Source: Candidatus Symbiothrix sp.
GTDB taxonomy: Bacteria > Bacteroidota > Bacteroidia > Bacteroidales > Azobacteroidaceae
Direction of reading: 5' to 3'
DNA: 15,918 bases
NCBI GenBank assembly: GCA_031270925.1
Contig: JAISWY010000204.1
Span: 1-15,918 of the forward strand
Positions 1 through 7,800 of this stretch are shown here, piece by piece. The translations under genes were made by a program, and so were the position numbers. Numbering within the stretch: the stretch's first letter is position 1; every line of letters begins with the position of its first letter. Below the pieces are notes generated by a model, which was not told where the DNA came from, searched no databases, and saw only the letters and a list, made by a program, of their open reading frames with translations.

Positions 1-221
1 GGAATAAGCAGGGAACGAAATTTTTTACGAACAAAATCAATGAATACAACATTATCTATTTTAAGCAAATATCCGGAAATAAAAAAGAAAAACGGCATAC
101 GAAAACTGTTGATAAACGAGGCGAGATTTTCCGTCAATTCAAGATGAGCCAAAGCTACAAATGCTATTGCGACGGTTTTCGCAACATTAACAAAATAAAT
201 ATCGGACGCAGGATTATTCAT
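1..221 (-). CDS. Membrane acyltransferase, acyltransferase-3 family (5' part, runs off window)
   Basis: This is the N-terminal 73 codons of a gene reading leftward off the window edge, open from ATG at 219-221. The product looks like an integral membrane O-acyltransferase of the acyltransferase-3 family, whose members acetylate surface or secreted glycans. Visible hallmarks are an N-terminal hydrophobic segment (about residues 10-27) ending in the conserved His (ALAHLEL, His26), the RMPFFFFISGYLLK motif at residues 41-54 that marks the second membrane segment, and a basic FVRKKFRSLLI stretch at 63-73, where the family has its cytoplasmic loop before the next helix. The rest, normally about 270 more residues, is outside. 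A TAATTTTG promoter box lies about 60 bases upstream. The family is assigned with good confidence. The substrate cannot be told from this piece. Confidence 0.85.
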   Translation of the reverse strand, partial: MNNPASDIYFVNVAKTVAIAFVALAHLELTENLASFINSFRMPFFFFISGYLLKIDNVVFIDFVRKKFRSLLI

Positions 222-279
222 GAATTAGTAAGTTTTCCCAAAATCAATATCTTCCCTTCCACAAAAGAATTATTTTTTG

Positions 280-310
280 CAAAATTATATAATAATCTTA
301 CGATTTCCAA
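280..310 (-). promoter_or_regulatory. Candidate promoter of the acyltransferase gene
   Basis: Read on the minus strand, TAATTTTG (280-287) fits the Bacteroidetes -7 consensus TAnnTTTG. A TTG at 308-310 lies exactly 20 bases upstream of it, the usual spacing for the -33 element. The start codon at 221 follows about 58 bases downstream. Assigned by motif only. Confidence 0.5.
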
Positions 311-497
311 GCGCATGCAATGAAAACGATAATAAAAATGATTGAAAGTGAGAGACTGGTTAAATTTTTTACTTTTATTGCTGTCCGCTAAACTTAAAAA
401 CCGTACAAATCACCGATCCGAGGTTCCGAAATAAAATCTTATTCTTGTGGATTTCAACCAGTCGTATGGACAGTAGCCGAAGACAGAATGGAGATAG

Positions 498-620
498 ACT
501 TTATTAATTGCGAAGCCGGTCATTATCAATCGGCATAACATCTCTCCTATGCTTGCCGAGTCTTACGTGCTGCATACGGCTGATGTGAAAGTGGAGAATG
601 ATATGGCGGGATTGTTATAA
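498..620 (+). pseudogene. Possible C-terminal remnant of a lost gene
   Basis: The plus strand is open for 40 codons from 498 to a TAA at 618-620, with an in-frame TAG just before it and its only internal ATG at 549. The encoded peptide begins TLLIAKPVIINRHNISP and ends VENDMAGLL, which looks protein-like rather than random. The neighbouring frame contains a short open piece beginning at ATG 469 that stops at 508-510, so a frameshift joining the two is possible. It ends 4 bases before the convergent GH3 stop codon. I do not recognise the family. It may equally be chance open frame. Confidence 0.25.
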
Positions 621-624
621 CGTT

Positions 625-3600
625 CTACTGCCTAATCGCCTCATAAATAACATCCTGAATCCGCGGCCGAATATTCAATCCCATCAACTGCGTATGTGTG
701 CGCGAAGGATACACCCGATTCGATAAAAAGATATAAATCAATTGATTGTCCGGATCGACCCAAAAACAGGTACCGGTATAACCGGTGTGGCCGTAAACGC
801 TGCCGGGCGCTTTCTCGCTTGTGGTTCCGGTTTCTTTTTGCTTGTCGGGTTTGTCGAATCCGAGTCCGCGGCGACTGTTGGGACTTTTCGTTTGTGTGAA
901 CAATTTAACCGTATTCATCGAAAGAAACCGTTCGCTTCCATACGTTCCGAGATTCAAATACAATTGTAGTAATTTTGCCAAATCGTTGGCATTGGAGAAC
1001 AAGCCGGCATTACCCGAAACACCTCCCATAAAAGCGGCTGCTTCATCGTGAGGATAACCGATAATGATTTGATTTCGCAGAAATTCGTCGTTTTCGGTGG
1101 GTGCGATGACTGATTTGTCAAAATGCTTCAACGGCAGGAAGGTTGTGGAAGAAGCGCCCAATCGATCGAAAAAATGACGCTTTACAAACACATCCAAACT
1201 TTGTCCGGAAATATTTTCTACCGCTTCTTTCAGCAGCATGAAATTAAGGTCGCTGTAACGGTAGTGGTTCGGTTTTTTCACTTTCAATTCCGCTATTTGT
1301 TGTAGTATAATTTGGTCGAATTGATCGGAAAGATAGATGTTTTCGGCTATTTTTTTTCGGATGCCTTCCTTGGGTTTGGAAGAAACACGATCGGCGCGAA
1401 ATTTAAAATCGGAACGGATGAAAGTATTTTTATCGTACAAAATCCGGTAAACGGCATCGCGCTTGTTGGAAAAAAGGCGGCCGTTGTAACTCGTTGTGTC
1501 GATCAATTCGAGATAAAGCGGTAAAAAAGGCTCTAATCCGGTTTCATGGAAAAGAGCCTTTTGAATGGTAATATTTGCCTTATCGGTATTTTTCAATATC
1601 GGGACATAATGCGAAAGCGGGTTGCCCAACTTCAACTTTTTCGTATCATACAGGTTCATCACGGCCGAGAGTGTCGCCGTAGCTTTGGTTATCGAAGCCA
1701 AATCGTATAAATCGCTGTTTTTTACCGGATGCGTACCAGCATAATCGAAAAAGCCGAACGAGCGATTATAAACCACAACGCCATCTTTCGCCACCAAAAT
1801 CTGACAGCCCGGAAATGCCTTATTTTCAATACCTTCCTTGACAATACCATCAATCCGGCTCAAAGCAAACTCCGACATTCCCGCTTCGCGCGGGTGTTGA
1901 TACGACAAGCGTACTTTTTCGGTCGAAAATCCGGTTCCGTAAAGAAACAAGCCGTCGATCGTAACAGGAAGTTTGCCTTTGGCAGCGATTCCGCCCATCA
2001 ATACTTCGGCCGCAGCCTTTTGCGCATAAGTCGTATTTTCATAAGCCAAAATAACCGATGTTGCCGATGAAATCGATGTTTTATATTGTGTAAGGAAATA
2101 GGGTGAGGCAAAAAAGCACAGATGTACTTCTTTTTGCTTCGCCAAAGTTTGCAATGCGATGAAATCGGTAATTTTTTCGGAATGAACGGCGCATATAATC
2201 ACATTGTAATTATTTAATTTTCCGATGATTTCGGCAATTTTTCCAGCGTCAGCTTGAAAGAAATCGAACGATTTATACAATTTCAAAGTCGATTGAAAGG
2301 AATTGTCGGCGCCAGCGCCCAAAGAAACTACGGCGATTTTTCGTTCCAATTGTTTCAAAGGAACCAATTCATCGGTATTTTTCAATAAAGTAATCGCCTC
2401 TTCGTTCAATTTTTGATTCAGCCAATCGGCTTCGGATGTATTGATTCGTGCGCTCAATCCTTTTGTTTGAATCTTCCTATAACGATTTAATCCGGTAATA
2501 AATTTGTAACAAAGAATTTTCCGGCATTTTTCTTCGATCGTCTGCATGGAAATTACACCCATTTCAACGGCTTTTTTCACAGCAAGCAACGATTCGTTCG
2601 GGTTATCGGGCGACAGCAAAACATCGTTTCCGGCCAAAATCGATTCCACGCAGGCGTTGCGATGGGTTATGGCGCCTTTCATTCGCAAAGCATCGGTAAA
2701 TTTTAATCCTTGAAAACCCATTTCATCGGACAATAAGCGATTGACAATAACCGGAGAAAGCGAAGAAGGCAATTGAGTTGTATTATCCAAAGCCGGAACC
2801 GATAAATGACCGGTCATCACACCTGAAAAGCCCGAACGAATAAATTCCCGAAACGGAAAAAGCTCGATGGAATCGAGGCGATTCCGGTCATGATCAATTT
2901 GCGGCAAAGTATAATGCGAATCGGTGGAAGTATCGCCATGTCCCGGAAAATGTTTGGCGACAGTCATCACGCTCATTTTTTCTACGCCGCGCGAATAAGC
3001 CAAAGCTTTTTCAAGCACATCTTGCCGGTTTTCGCCGAACGAGCGCATGCCGATAACTGGATTTACCGGATTGCTGTTGATGTCCACCACCGGCGCAAAA
3101 TTGATTTGAATGCCCATTTCGCGACATTCGCGCCCAATTTCTTCGCCGTACAATCGCAACAAATCGTTGTTTTGAATGGCGCCCAACATCATATTTTTCG
3201 GAAAACGGGGTGTATCCTGCTTCAAGCGCATCGCCAAACCCCATTCTGCATCGGCCGACACAAACAAAGGAATGCGACTTTCGGATTGATAGAGATTCAA
3301 ACTGTTGGCCTGTTCCGACAATTTTCCGCCGGAAAAACAGATTCCGCCGATTCTCTGTTCCTTGATATTTTTCAAAACGCGCGGATTCCACGAAGGCGAA
3401 GGATCGACGATTAACATAAAAAGTTGCCCGATTTTTTCATCCATAGTCAGGCTTGTAAAAACCGAGTCCACCCATTGATTCATCGCCTTTTTATCGGCAT
3501 TTTTGTATAAATGCGGTTGCGTTTGAGTGAAAACGGTAGAGGGTGTAAAAAACAGAAAAAACAGAAAAAACTTGTTCCGTACAGTCGAAAAATCTATCAT
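625..3600 (-). CDS. Secreted GH3 beta-N-acetylglucosaminidase fused to a beta-lactamase-like serine hydrolase
   Basis: A 991-residue two-domain exported protein. Residues 1-26 form a signal peptide rich in Phe and Leu. Residues about 40-370 are a NagZ-type GH3 catalytic domain: KHFPGHGDTSTDSH at 216-229 contains the Asp227-His229 acid/base dyad, and FTDALRMKGA holds the presumed nucleophile Asp303. Residues about 395-560 resemble the GH3 C-terminal domain. Residues about 575-985 are a class C beta-lactamase/DD-peptidase-like domain with SITK (Ser636, Lys639), YSD (Tyr782) and HTG (938-940) motifs. NagZ enzymes cleave N-acetylglucosamine from muropeptides, and the serine hydrolase could act on the attached peptide, so periplasmic peptidoglycan turnover is inferred. 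This fusion and its length are known in Bacteroidetes. The middle motif has Asp where class C enzymes have Asn (YxN). It is transcribed alone, divergent from the DNA glycosylase gene. Confidence 0.92.
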   Translation of the reverse strand: MIDFSTVRNKFFLFFLFFTPSTVFTQTQPHLYKNADKKAMNQWVDSVFTSLTMDEKIGQLFMLIVDPSPSWNPRVLKNIKEQRIGGICFSGGKLSEQANSLNLYQSESRIPLFVSADAEWGLAMRLKQDTPRFPKNMMLGAIQNNDLLRLYGEEIGRECREMGIQINFAPVVDINSNPVNPVIGMRSFGENRQDVLEKALAYSRGVEKMSVMTVAKHFPGHGDTSTDSHYTLPQIDHDRNRLDSIELFPFREFIRSGFSGVMTGHLSVPALDNTTQLPSSLSPVIVNRLLSDEMGFQGLKFTDALRMKGAITHRNACVESILAGNDVLLSPDNPNESLLAVKKAVEMGVISMQTIEEKCRKILCYKFITGLNRYRKIQTKGLSARINTSEADWLNQKLNEEAITLLKNTDELVPLKQLERKIAVVSLGAGADNSFQSTLKLYKSFDFFQADAGKIAEIIGKLNNYNVIICAVHSEKITDFIALQTLAKQKEVHLCFFASPYFLTQYKTSISSATSVILAYENTTYAQKAAAEVLMGGIAAKGKLPVTIDGLFLYGTGFSTEKVRLSYQHPREAGMSEFALSRIDGIVKEGIENKAFPGCQILVAKDGVVVYNRSFGFFDYAGTHPVKNSDLYDLASITKATATLSAVMNLYDTKKLKLGNPLSHYVPILKNTDKANITIQKALFHETGLEPFLPLYLELIDTTSYNGRLFSNKRDAVYRILYDKNTFIRSDFKFRADRVSSKPKEGIRKKIAENIYLSDQFDQIILQQIAELKVKKPNHYRYSDLNFMLLKEAVENISGQSLDVFVKRHFFDRLGASSTTFLPLKHFDKSVIAPTENDEFLRNQIIIGYPHDEAAAFMGGVSGNAGLFSNANDLAKLLQLYLNLGTYGSERFLSMNTVKLFTQTKSPNSRRGLGFDKPDKQKETGTTSEKAPGSVYGHTGYTGTCFWVDPDNQLIYIFLSNRVYPSRTHTQLMGLNIRPRIQDVIYEAIRQ

Positions 3601-3634
3601 TTTAATTATATTATATTATATTTTATATGAGGAG

Positions 3635-3642
3635 CAAAAATA
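3635..3642 (-). promoter_or_regulatory. Candidate -7 box for the GH3 fusion gene
   Basis: On the minus strand this reads TATTTTTG, matching TAnnTTTG, 35 bases before the start codon at 3600. No good TTTG is seen at the -33 distance, so it rests on the -7 box alone. Confidence 0.45.
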
Positions 3643-3663
3643 GTGATTTTAGTTGAAATTACC

Positions 3664-3671
3664 TATCTTTG
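3664..3671 (+). promoter_or_regulatory. Candidate -7 box for the DNA glycosylase gene
   Basis: TATCTTTG matches TAnnTTTG and lies 24 bases before the ATG at 3696. Together with the box at 3635-3642 it forms a compact back-to-back promoter pair. No clear -33 element is visible. Confidence 0.5.
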
Positions 3672-3695
3672 TATTCGTAATTCACAATTCTAAAC

Positions 3696-4271
3696 ATGAC
3701 ATCCGAAGAAATTCATCCCTTGCAACCTTTTTTGCCTGAAGAGGCTAAATTGCTGATGTTGGGCAGTTTTCCACCCCAAAAGAAACGTTGGGTGATGGAT
3801 TTTTACTATCCGAACTTCAACAACGACATGTGGCGCATCATGGGCATCATCTTTTTCAACGACAAAAATTATTTTCTGAACGAAGCCCAAAAAGCCTTTT
3901 GCCGCGAATCTATCATCAACTTTCTGATTCAAAAGAAAATAGCTCTTTTCGACACAGCTACTATTATCCGTCGCCTCAACGATAACGCTTCGGACAAATT
4001 TTTAGAAATCGTGAAATCGACCAATATCAAAGACCTGCTCAACCGGATTCCTCACTGCACAACAATCGTTACAACCGGACAAAAAGCCACCGACATTTTG
4101 ATTCGGCAATTCGACATCGAAGAGCCGAAAATGGGCGAATCCATCGCGTTTTTTCATGATCAACGATCGATGCGATTTTATCGAATGCCGTCGTCATCCC
4201 GCGCCTATCCTCTTAAATTGGAAAGCAAAGCAGGAATTTATCGAAAGATGTTTGAAGCGATTAGTATTTAA
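3696..4271 (+). CDS. Uracil/hypoxanthine-DNA glycosylase superfamily protein
   Basis: A 191-residue cytoplasmic protein of the uracil-DNA glycosylase superfamily, closest in motif layout to the MUG and hypoxanthine-DNA glycosylase branches. These enzymes cut deaminated bases from DNA to begin base excision repair. The N-terminal LLMLGSFPP motif (residues 19-27) followed by DFYYPNFNNDMW (35-46) matches the first active-site region, where the family typically reads GSFPS then FYYxxxxNxFW. The C-terminal MPSSSRAYP (164-172) matches the DNA-intercalating loop with its Ser/Pro-rich signature. VTTGQKA at 125-131 fits the central strand and turn of the fold. Length is normal. ATG at 3696 is preceded by a -7 box at a sensible distance. 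The exact base specificity cannot be read from motifs. It stands alone, divergent from the GH3 fusion gene. Confidence 0.8.
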   Translation: MTSEEIHPLQPFLPEEAKLLMLGSFPPQKKRWVMDFYYPNFNNDMWRIMGIIFFNDKNYFLNEAQKAFCRESIINFLIQKKIALFDTATIIRRLNDNASDKFLEIVKSTNIKDLLNRIPHCTTIVTTGQKATDILIRQFDIEEPKMGESIAFFHDQRSMRFYRMPSSSRAYPLKLESKAGIYRKMFEAISI

Positions 4272-4420
4272 ATAATTTCATGGTAATTACCGTAGTTGGT
4301 GGTTTTGAAACGGTATTGATTTTATACTGTTATCAGGCTTAGTGCGAGATAGTCGGGAAATTACGGCTCAGTTGCAAAACCCTGTGTTAAGCAGAAGCGA
4401 AGCCTTTATTAAAACTAGCG

Positions 4421-4503
4421 TTCTTTGCGAAACCTTTGCGTCCCTTGCGGTTAAATATTTTTTACCGCAAAGTTCGCAAAGAAAATACGCAAGGAACGCA
4501 AAG
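4421..4503. repeat. Inverted CGCAAAG repeat cluster
   Basis: The left half carries CTTTGCG (4423-4429), CTTTGCG (4434-4440) and CTTGCGG (4444-4450). The right half carries the complementary units ACCGCAAAG (4464-4472), CGCAAAG (4475-4481), CGCAAG (4488-4493) and CGCAAAG (4497-4503). The segments 4434-4455 and 4461-4481 can pair over roughly 20 bases with a few mismatches around an A+T loop. It looks like two inverted copies of a dispersed intergenic repeat. Confidence 0.75.
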
Positions 4504-4540
4504 ACAGACTGTTCACTCATCACTCACAAGGGAAGCGCGT

Positions 4541-4575
4541 CATGTCGAGCGGAGCGGAGCGAAGTCGAGACATCT
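4541..4575. repeat. Short palindromic repeat with GTCGAG...GTCGAGAC core
   Basis: ATGTCGA at the left end pairs with TCGAGACAT at the right around a repetitive GCGGAGCGGAGCGAAG centre. This resembles short elements scattered between genes of many Bacteroidetes. The resemblance is from memory and no copy count was made. Confidence 0.6.
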
Positions 4576-4635
4576 GATTTACACATTATTATCCCTGTAC
4601 TTACAACAATAGCACCCCAAAAAAAGATTCAGCCC

Positions 4636-4676
4636 CTAAACACAGGGTTTAGCAGAGGCGACAGACCGCAGGTCTG
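4636..4676. repeat. Two adjacent short hairpins
   Basis: CTAAAC (4636-4641) pairs perfectly with GTTTAG (4647-4652) across a 5-base loop. CAGACC (4662-4667) pairs perfectly with GGTCTG (4671-4676) across a 3-base loop. Neither is followed by a T-run on either strand, so they are not called terminators. The segment 4647-4661 is 13/15 identical to 4386-4400, which points to a repeat family present twice in this gap. Confidence 0.6.
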
Positions 4677-4680
4677 AATG

Positions 4681-4720
4681 TTAATAACCCCCAATGAAGC
4701 GAAGCGATTGGGGTTATTAA
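4681..4720. repeat. Strong hairpin, 14-base arms with one bulged C
   Basis: TTAATAACCCCCAAT (4681-4695) pairs with ATTGGGGTTATTAA (4707-4720) except for one extra C. The loop is GAAGCGAAGCG. The ten bases GAAGCGAAGC of the loop also occur at 4394-4403. It could stop transcription from either side of the convergent gap, but there is no T-run, so it is listed as a repeat. Confidence 0.7.
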
Positions 4721-4847
4721 TCGACAGCGATATGGCAGCTTCAATACCCCAAAGCGCCAATCTGCAATTCAACAATGCTCAATGTCCGCATCTCGTAGAG
4801 ATGTACCGCACGTTTTCGATGATAATTTTGCCGTCTTTCGTGCCTTT

Positions 4848-7800
4848 CTATAAATTGTTGGGATTGACCAATGACGTCCCGTTTTTTTCGATTTCCGGCG
4901 CCGGAACCAAAGGCGCTTTTTGGAAATTATCCACCCGGTCGCTCTGGATTTGCATATCGTCGAACAAAATGGCATTGGGCGTGATAATCGTTATCAAATT
5001 ACCGGATACCGTGTTGTAGATCAATTCTTTATCCGAGACGTTGATGATTTTCTTAAAGATTTGCGAATCCATGTTGTTGAGTTCGGCCGAACGAATGCGC
5101 TTTTCCGAACCGTCGGCGACATTCACTTGATACAACTTCGACGGATAGCTCGAACCCGCCATTTCACGCACGATATAAGCATATTCGTAACCTTCTTCCT
5201 TGGCGCGTTCCAGCAATTCCTTTTTCATTTCGGAATAAGCTTTGGTTCGCGTATCCGCCAAACGAATGACGCCCGTGTTGAGATTCGACGACAAACCGAT
5301 CGTAAACAATGCGTGCCCGTTGGAGTGGGGCGTTTTCGGACTCGGAACGCGGTCGCTAAGCAAATTAACCAAAAGTCCTTTTTCGACTATAGTCAGTTTT
5401 GCGGGCGGAACCACGCCTTGCGCATCCACCGGAGCGTAACCCAATAATTTTACACCTTGATATTCCGGTGTTCCGGTCAGATCTTCGATTGTGATTTCGC
5501 GCGCCGTGATGCGTTTGTTCATCATTTCTTCGATGCCGTTGCCACCGTAGGAAAAACCTTCGGTCGTGAGCGGTTTGCGGTTGGCTATCAGCGAAAGATC
5601 GCCACCGAAGAAATTATTGTAAAACAAGTCGGAAACTGCCAATTGTTCGAATAAAACCGGTCCCGAATACGAATCCGTCATTTTGGTTGCGTGGATTTCC
5701 TCAATCAGATTTTTTGCCAATTGACGACATTCTTCCTGCATTTGCTCTATGCTCGGAAATTCTTCGGGCGTACTGTAGATATGGTTGAAGCTGTCGCTCA
5801 AATCTTCGCCTTCCGCATTTTTTCCCGAAACGCCGCCGTTTAGATAAGCGTAAGTGAGCGGATAAATGATTTCCGAACCTTCGGTGTTGTAAAAATAAGC
5901 TTTCGCCTGCATCAATTGAATGGAAAATTGCGAATCCAAAATTTCGGGATAATCTTTGAAAACGGCTGAAACTTTTTTGACGTAATCTTCGTAACGGCTG
6001 GGCGTGAAATCAATCGTTTTCATCGGAAGATCTGTCATTTTTACTATTGGTGTTTTGTCCCAATCGGGCAACTCCAAATCTTTGGCGGGAATATTCAATT
6101 GCTTGATAGTCGCTGTTTTTTGCTCATAAGTCTCGGCAGCGCGCTTGTAAATTGCATCCAAATCTTTCCAAATGGTGTTCCGGATGATTTTTTCATTGTT
6201 GTCGAGCGTGGGCGAACCGTCAAAGCCCGAACCACCGCCGGCCGTGCCTTGGAAATTCTCGTCCGTACATTGATAATCGCCGATCAAAAGGCGAGATCCA
6301 CCCGAACGACCGCGTTCCGTAACCGACGAAATCAGGCTGCCGAACGTCGCTGCAACATCCATTTTCTTTACATCGCTAATCGTATAGGCAATGAAGAACG
6401 GTCGTTGTAGGTTGTCCATTTTCAGTTGTTCCAAATTCCGGTCGACTTCTTTTTTTATCGCTTCAAAAATAACTTTTTCATCGGATAAATTCGTATTGGA
6501 GGTTTCTTCTTGCGGTTTCGGAAGAAGAATGGGTTGCGATTGACTTTTCGGTTTCTTTTGCGTTTCGATGCGTTTTACCAACATCGCCGGAGCTACGCAC
6601 GATACCGGAACGCTGCCCGATTCGGCGCCACAAATCCCGTTGAAGACGGTGCTTTTATCGCCACAAGCGGCAATTTGCGAGAACATCGCCAAAGGTGTTC
6701 CTACCATATCCACTCCACGTACCAATTCGTCGGGACGGCCATCGACATAAATGCGATAAACCACTAAGGGAGTAACATTAAACGAGTTAGGCGAATAGCG
6801 GTTCGTGTTCGTGAATCCGCCGGAAACTTCCTTGAAGTAATAGGCGTATTTTTTGCCTTGCGATTTGGCTTCCTTGCGTAATTGCTTGAACAGTTCGTCT
6901 TCAGACAAGCCTTTTGTAGTTTCGACAAACATATTCGATTGGCGTGAAACCGGAGCGTTGCCGATATTGCCGCGACCGTGTCCGTTGGAATGTAAAAATC
7001 CTTCAATCGGCGTGCGACTCATCAAGAAATTTTTCAATATGCCGTTTTTCACGACTTCTACCCGTTGCGATATTATTCCCTCATCATCGAAATGATAGTT
7101 TCCCATCAGTGAAGTTGTTTGATAATAATTGATGGTCGGATCGAAAGTTACGGACAAATGCTTCGGAAGAACCGATTCGCCTACTTTTTTCTTGAATGTT
7201 TGCGCGTCGTTTTCCTGTTTCAAACGGGCGCCTTCTACGCGGTGTCCGAAAATTTCGTGGAAAAACACACCCGAAGCTGCCGGAGAAAGGATGGCCGGGC
7301 CGGTAAACGATTCCACTACCGGCGCTTTACGCAAAGCCGATAAGGTGGCGCTGATTTCGCGTGCGGCCGCCAAAACTTCTTCGTCGGAAGGTAATTCCCC
7401 GATGGAATGGGACATCCACGAGCGATAAAGCGGCAAATACATTCCGTCGTCGGCAACCGTATTGGCTGTTAAAAACAATTGAAATTTCACGGTGTTTTGC
7501 GCCATTTCGCGGCCTTCGGTGTCAATAAAGAGGATACGCGATAAAGACGCCGAAATATAAGCCGATCCATTTTGAATTTCGTCGTTTTCATCGAAAACTT
7601 TGGAATAACGGCGCACTTTTTCTTCCCATGCTTTCGGATCAATGCCCAAACTGTTCCAATCGATAGCTTGCTCGTAGTAATTTTCGACCTTTTCTTCGGA
7701 AAAATCGGGCGATTTATCTTCTTGTTCTACCTTTACGGCCAAGTTTGCTTTAACCTGTTCGTAAGTTTGAATACTTTCCTTATATAATTGATCGAGATTC

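Larger units (their letters stand above)
222..624. other. Gap between acyltransferase and GH3 gene
   Basis: About 400 bases without a convincing intact gene. It holds the acyltransferase promoter (280-310) and, at its right end, a possible decayed coding tail (498-620). The middle (about 310-497) is A+T-rich with stops in every frame I followed, and no hairpin followed by a T-run was seen. The GH3 gene ends at 625 with no recognisable terminator behind it. Confidence 0.6.
4272..4847. other. Convergent intergenic region rich in inverted repeats
   Basis: A 576-base gap between the convergent DNA glycosylase and TldD-like genes. It contains a 10-base palindrome (GGTAATTACC, 4282-4291), a long imperfect hairpin of CGCAAAG-type repeats (4421-4503), a GTCGAGC/GCGAAGTCGAG element (4541-4575), and three hairpins in a row (4636-4652, 4662-4676, 4681-4720). 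An open frame of 111 codons across 4342-4677 is judged spurious because it runs straight through these repeats. No clear rho-independent terminator with a T-run is visible. The repeat-poor part from 4721 to 4847 shows nothing else I can name. Confidence 0.7.

Noticed and set aside
2890..3414. Open frame of 174 codons opposite the GH3 domain
   Set aside because: It is a shadow of the strongly supported GH3 coding sequence, with a Phe/Arg/His-rich composition and no recognisable fold.
4342..4677. Open frame of 111 codons on the plus strand
   Set aside because: It is built almost entirely from the inverted repeats of this gap, has no domain-like composition and ends inside a hairpin. Such frames are common artefacts of this repeat type.
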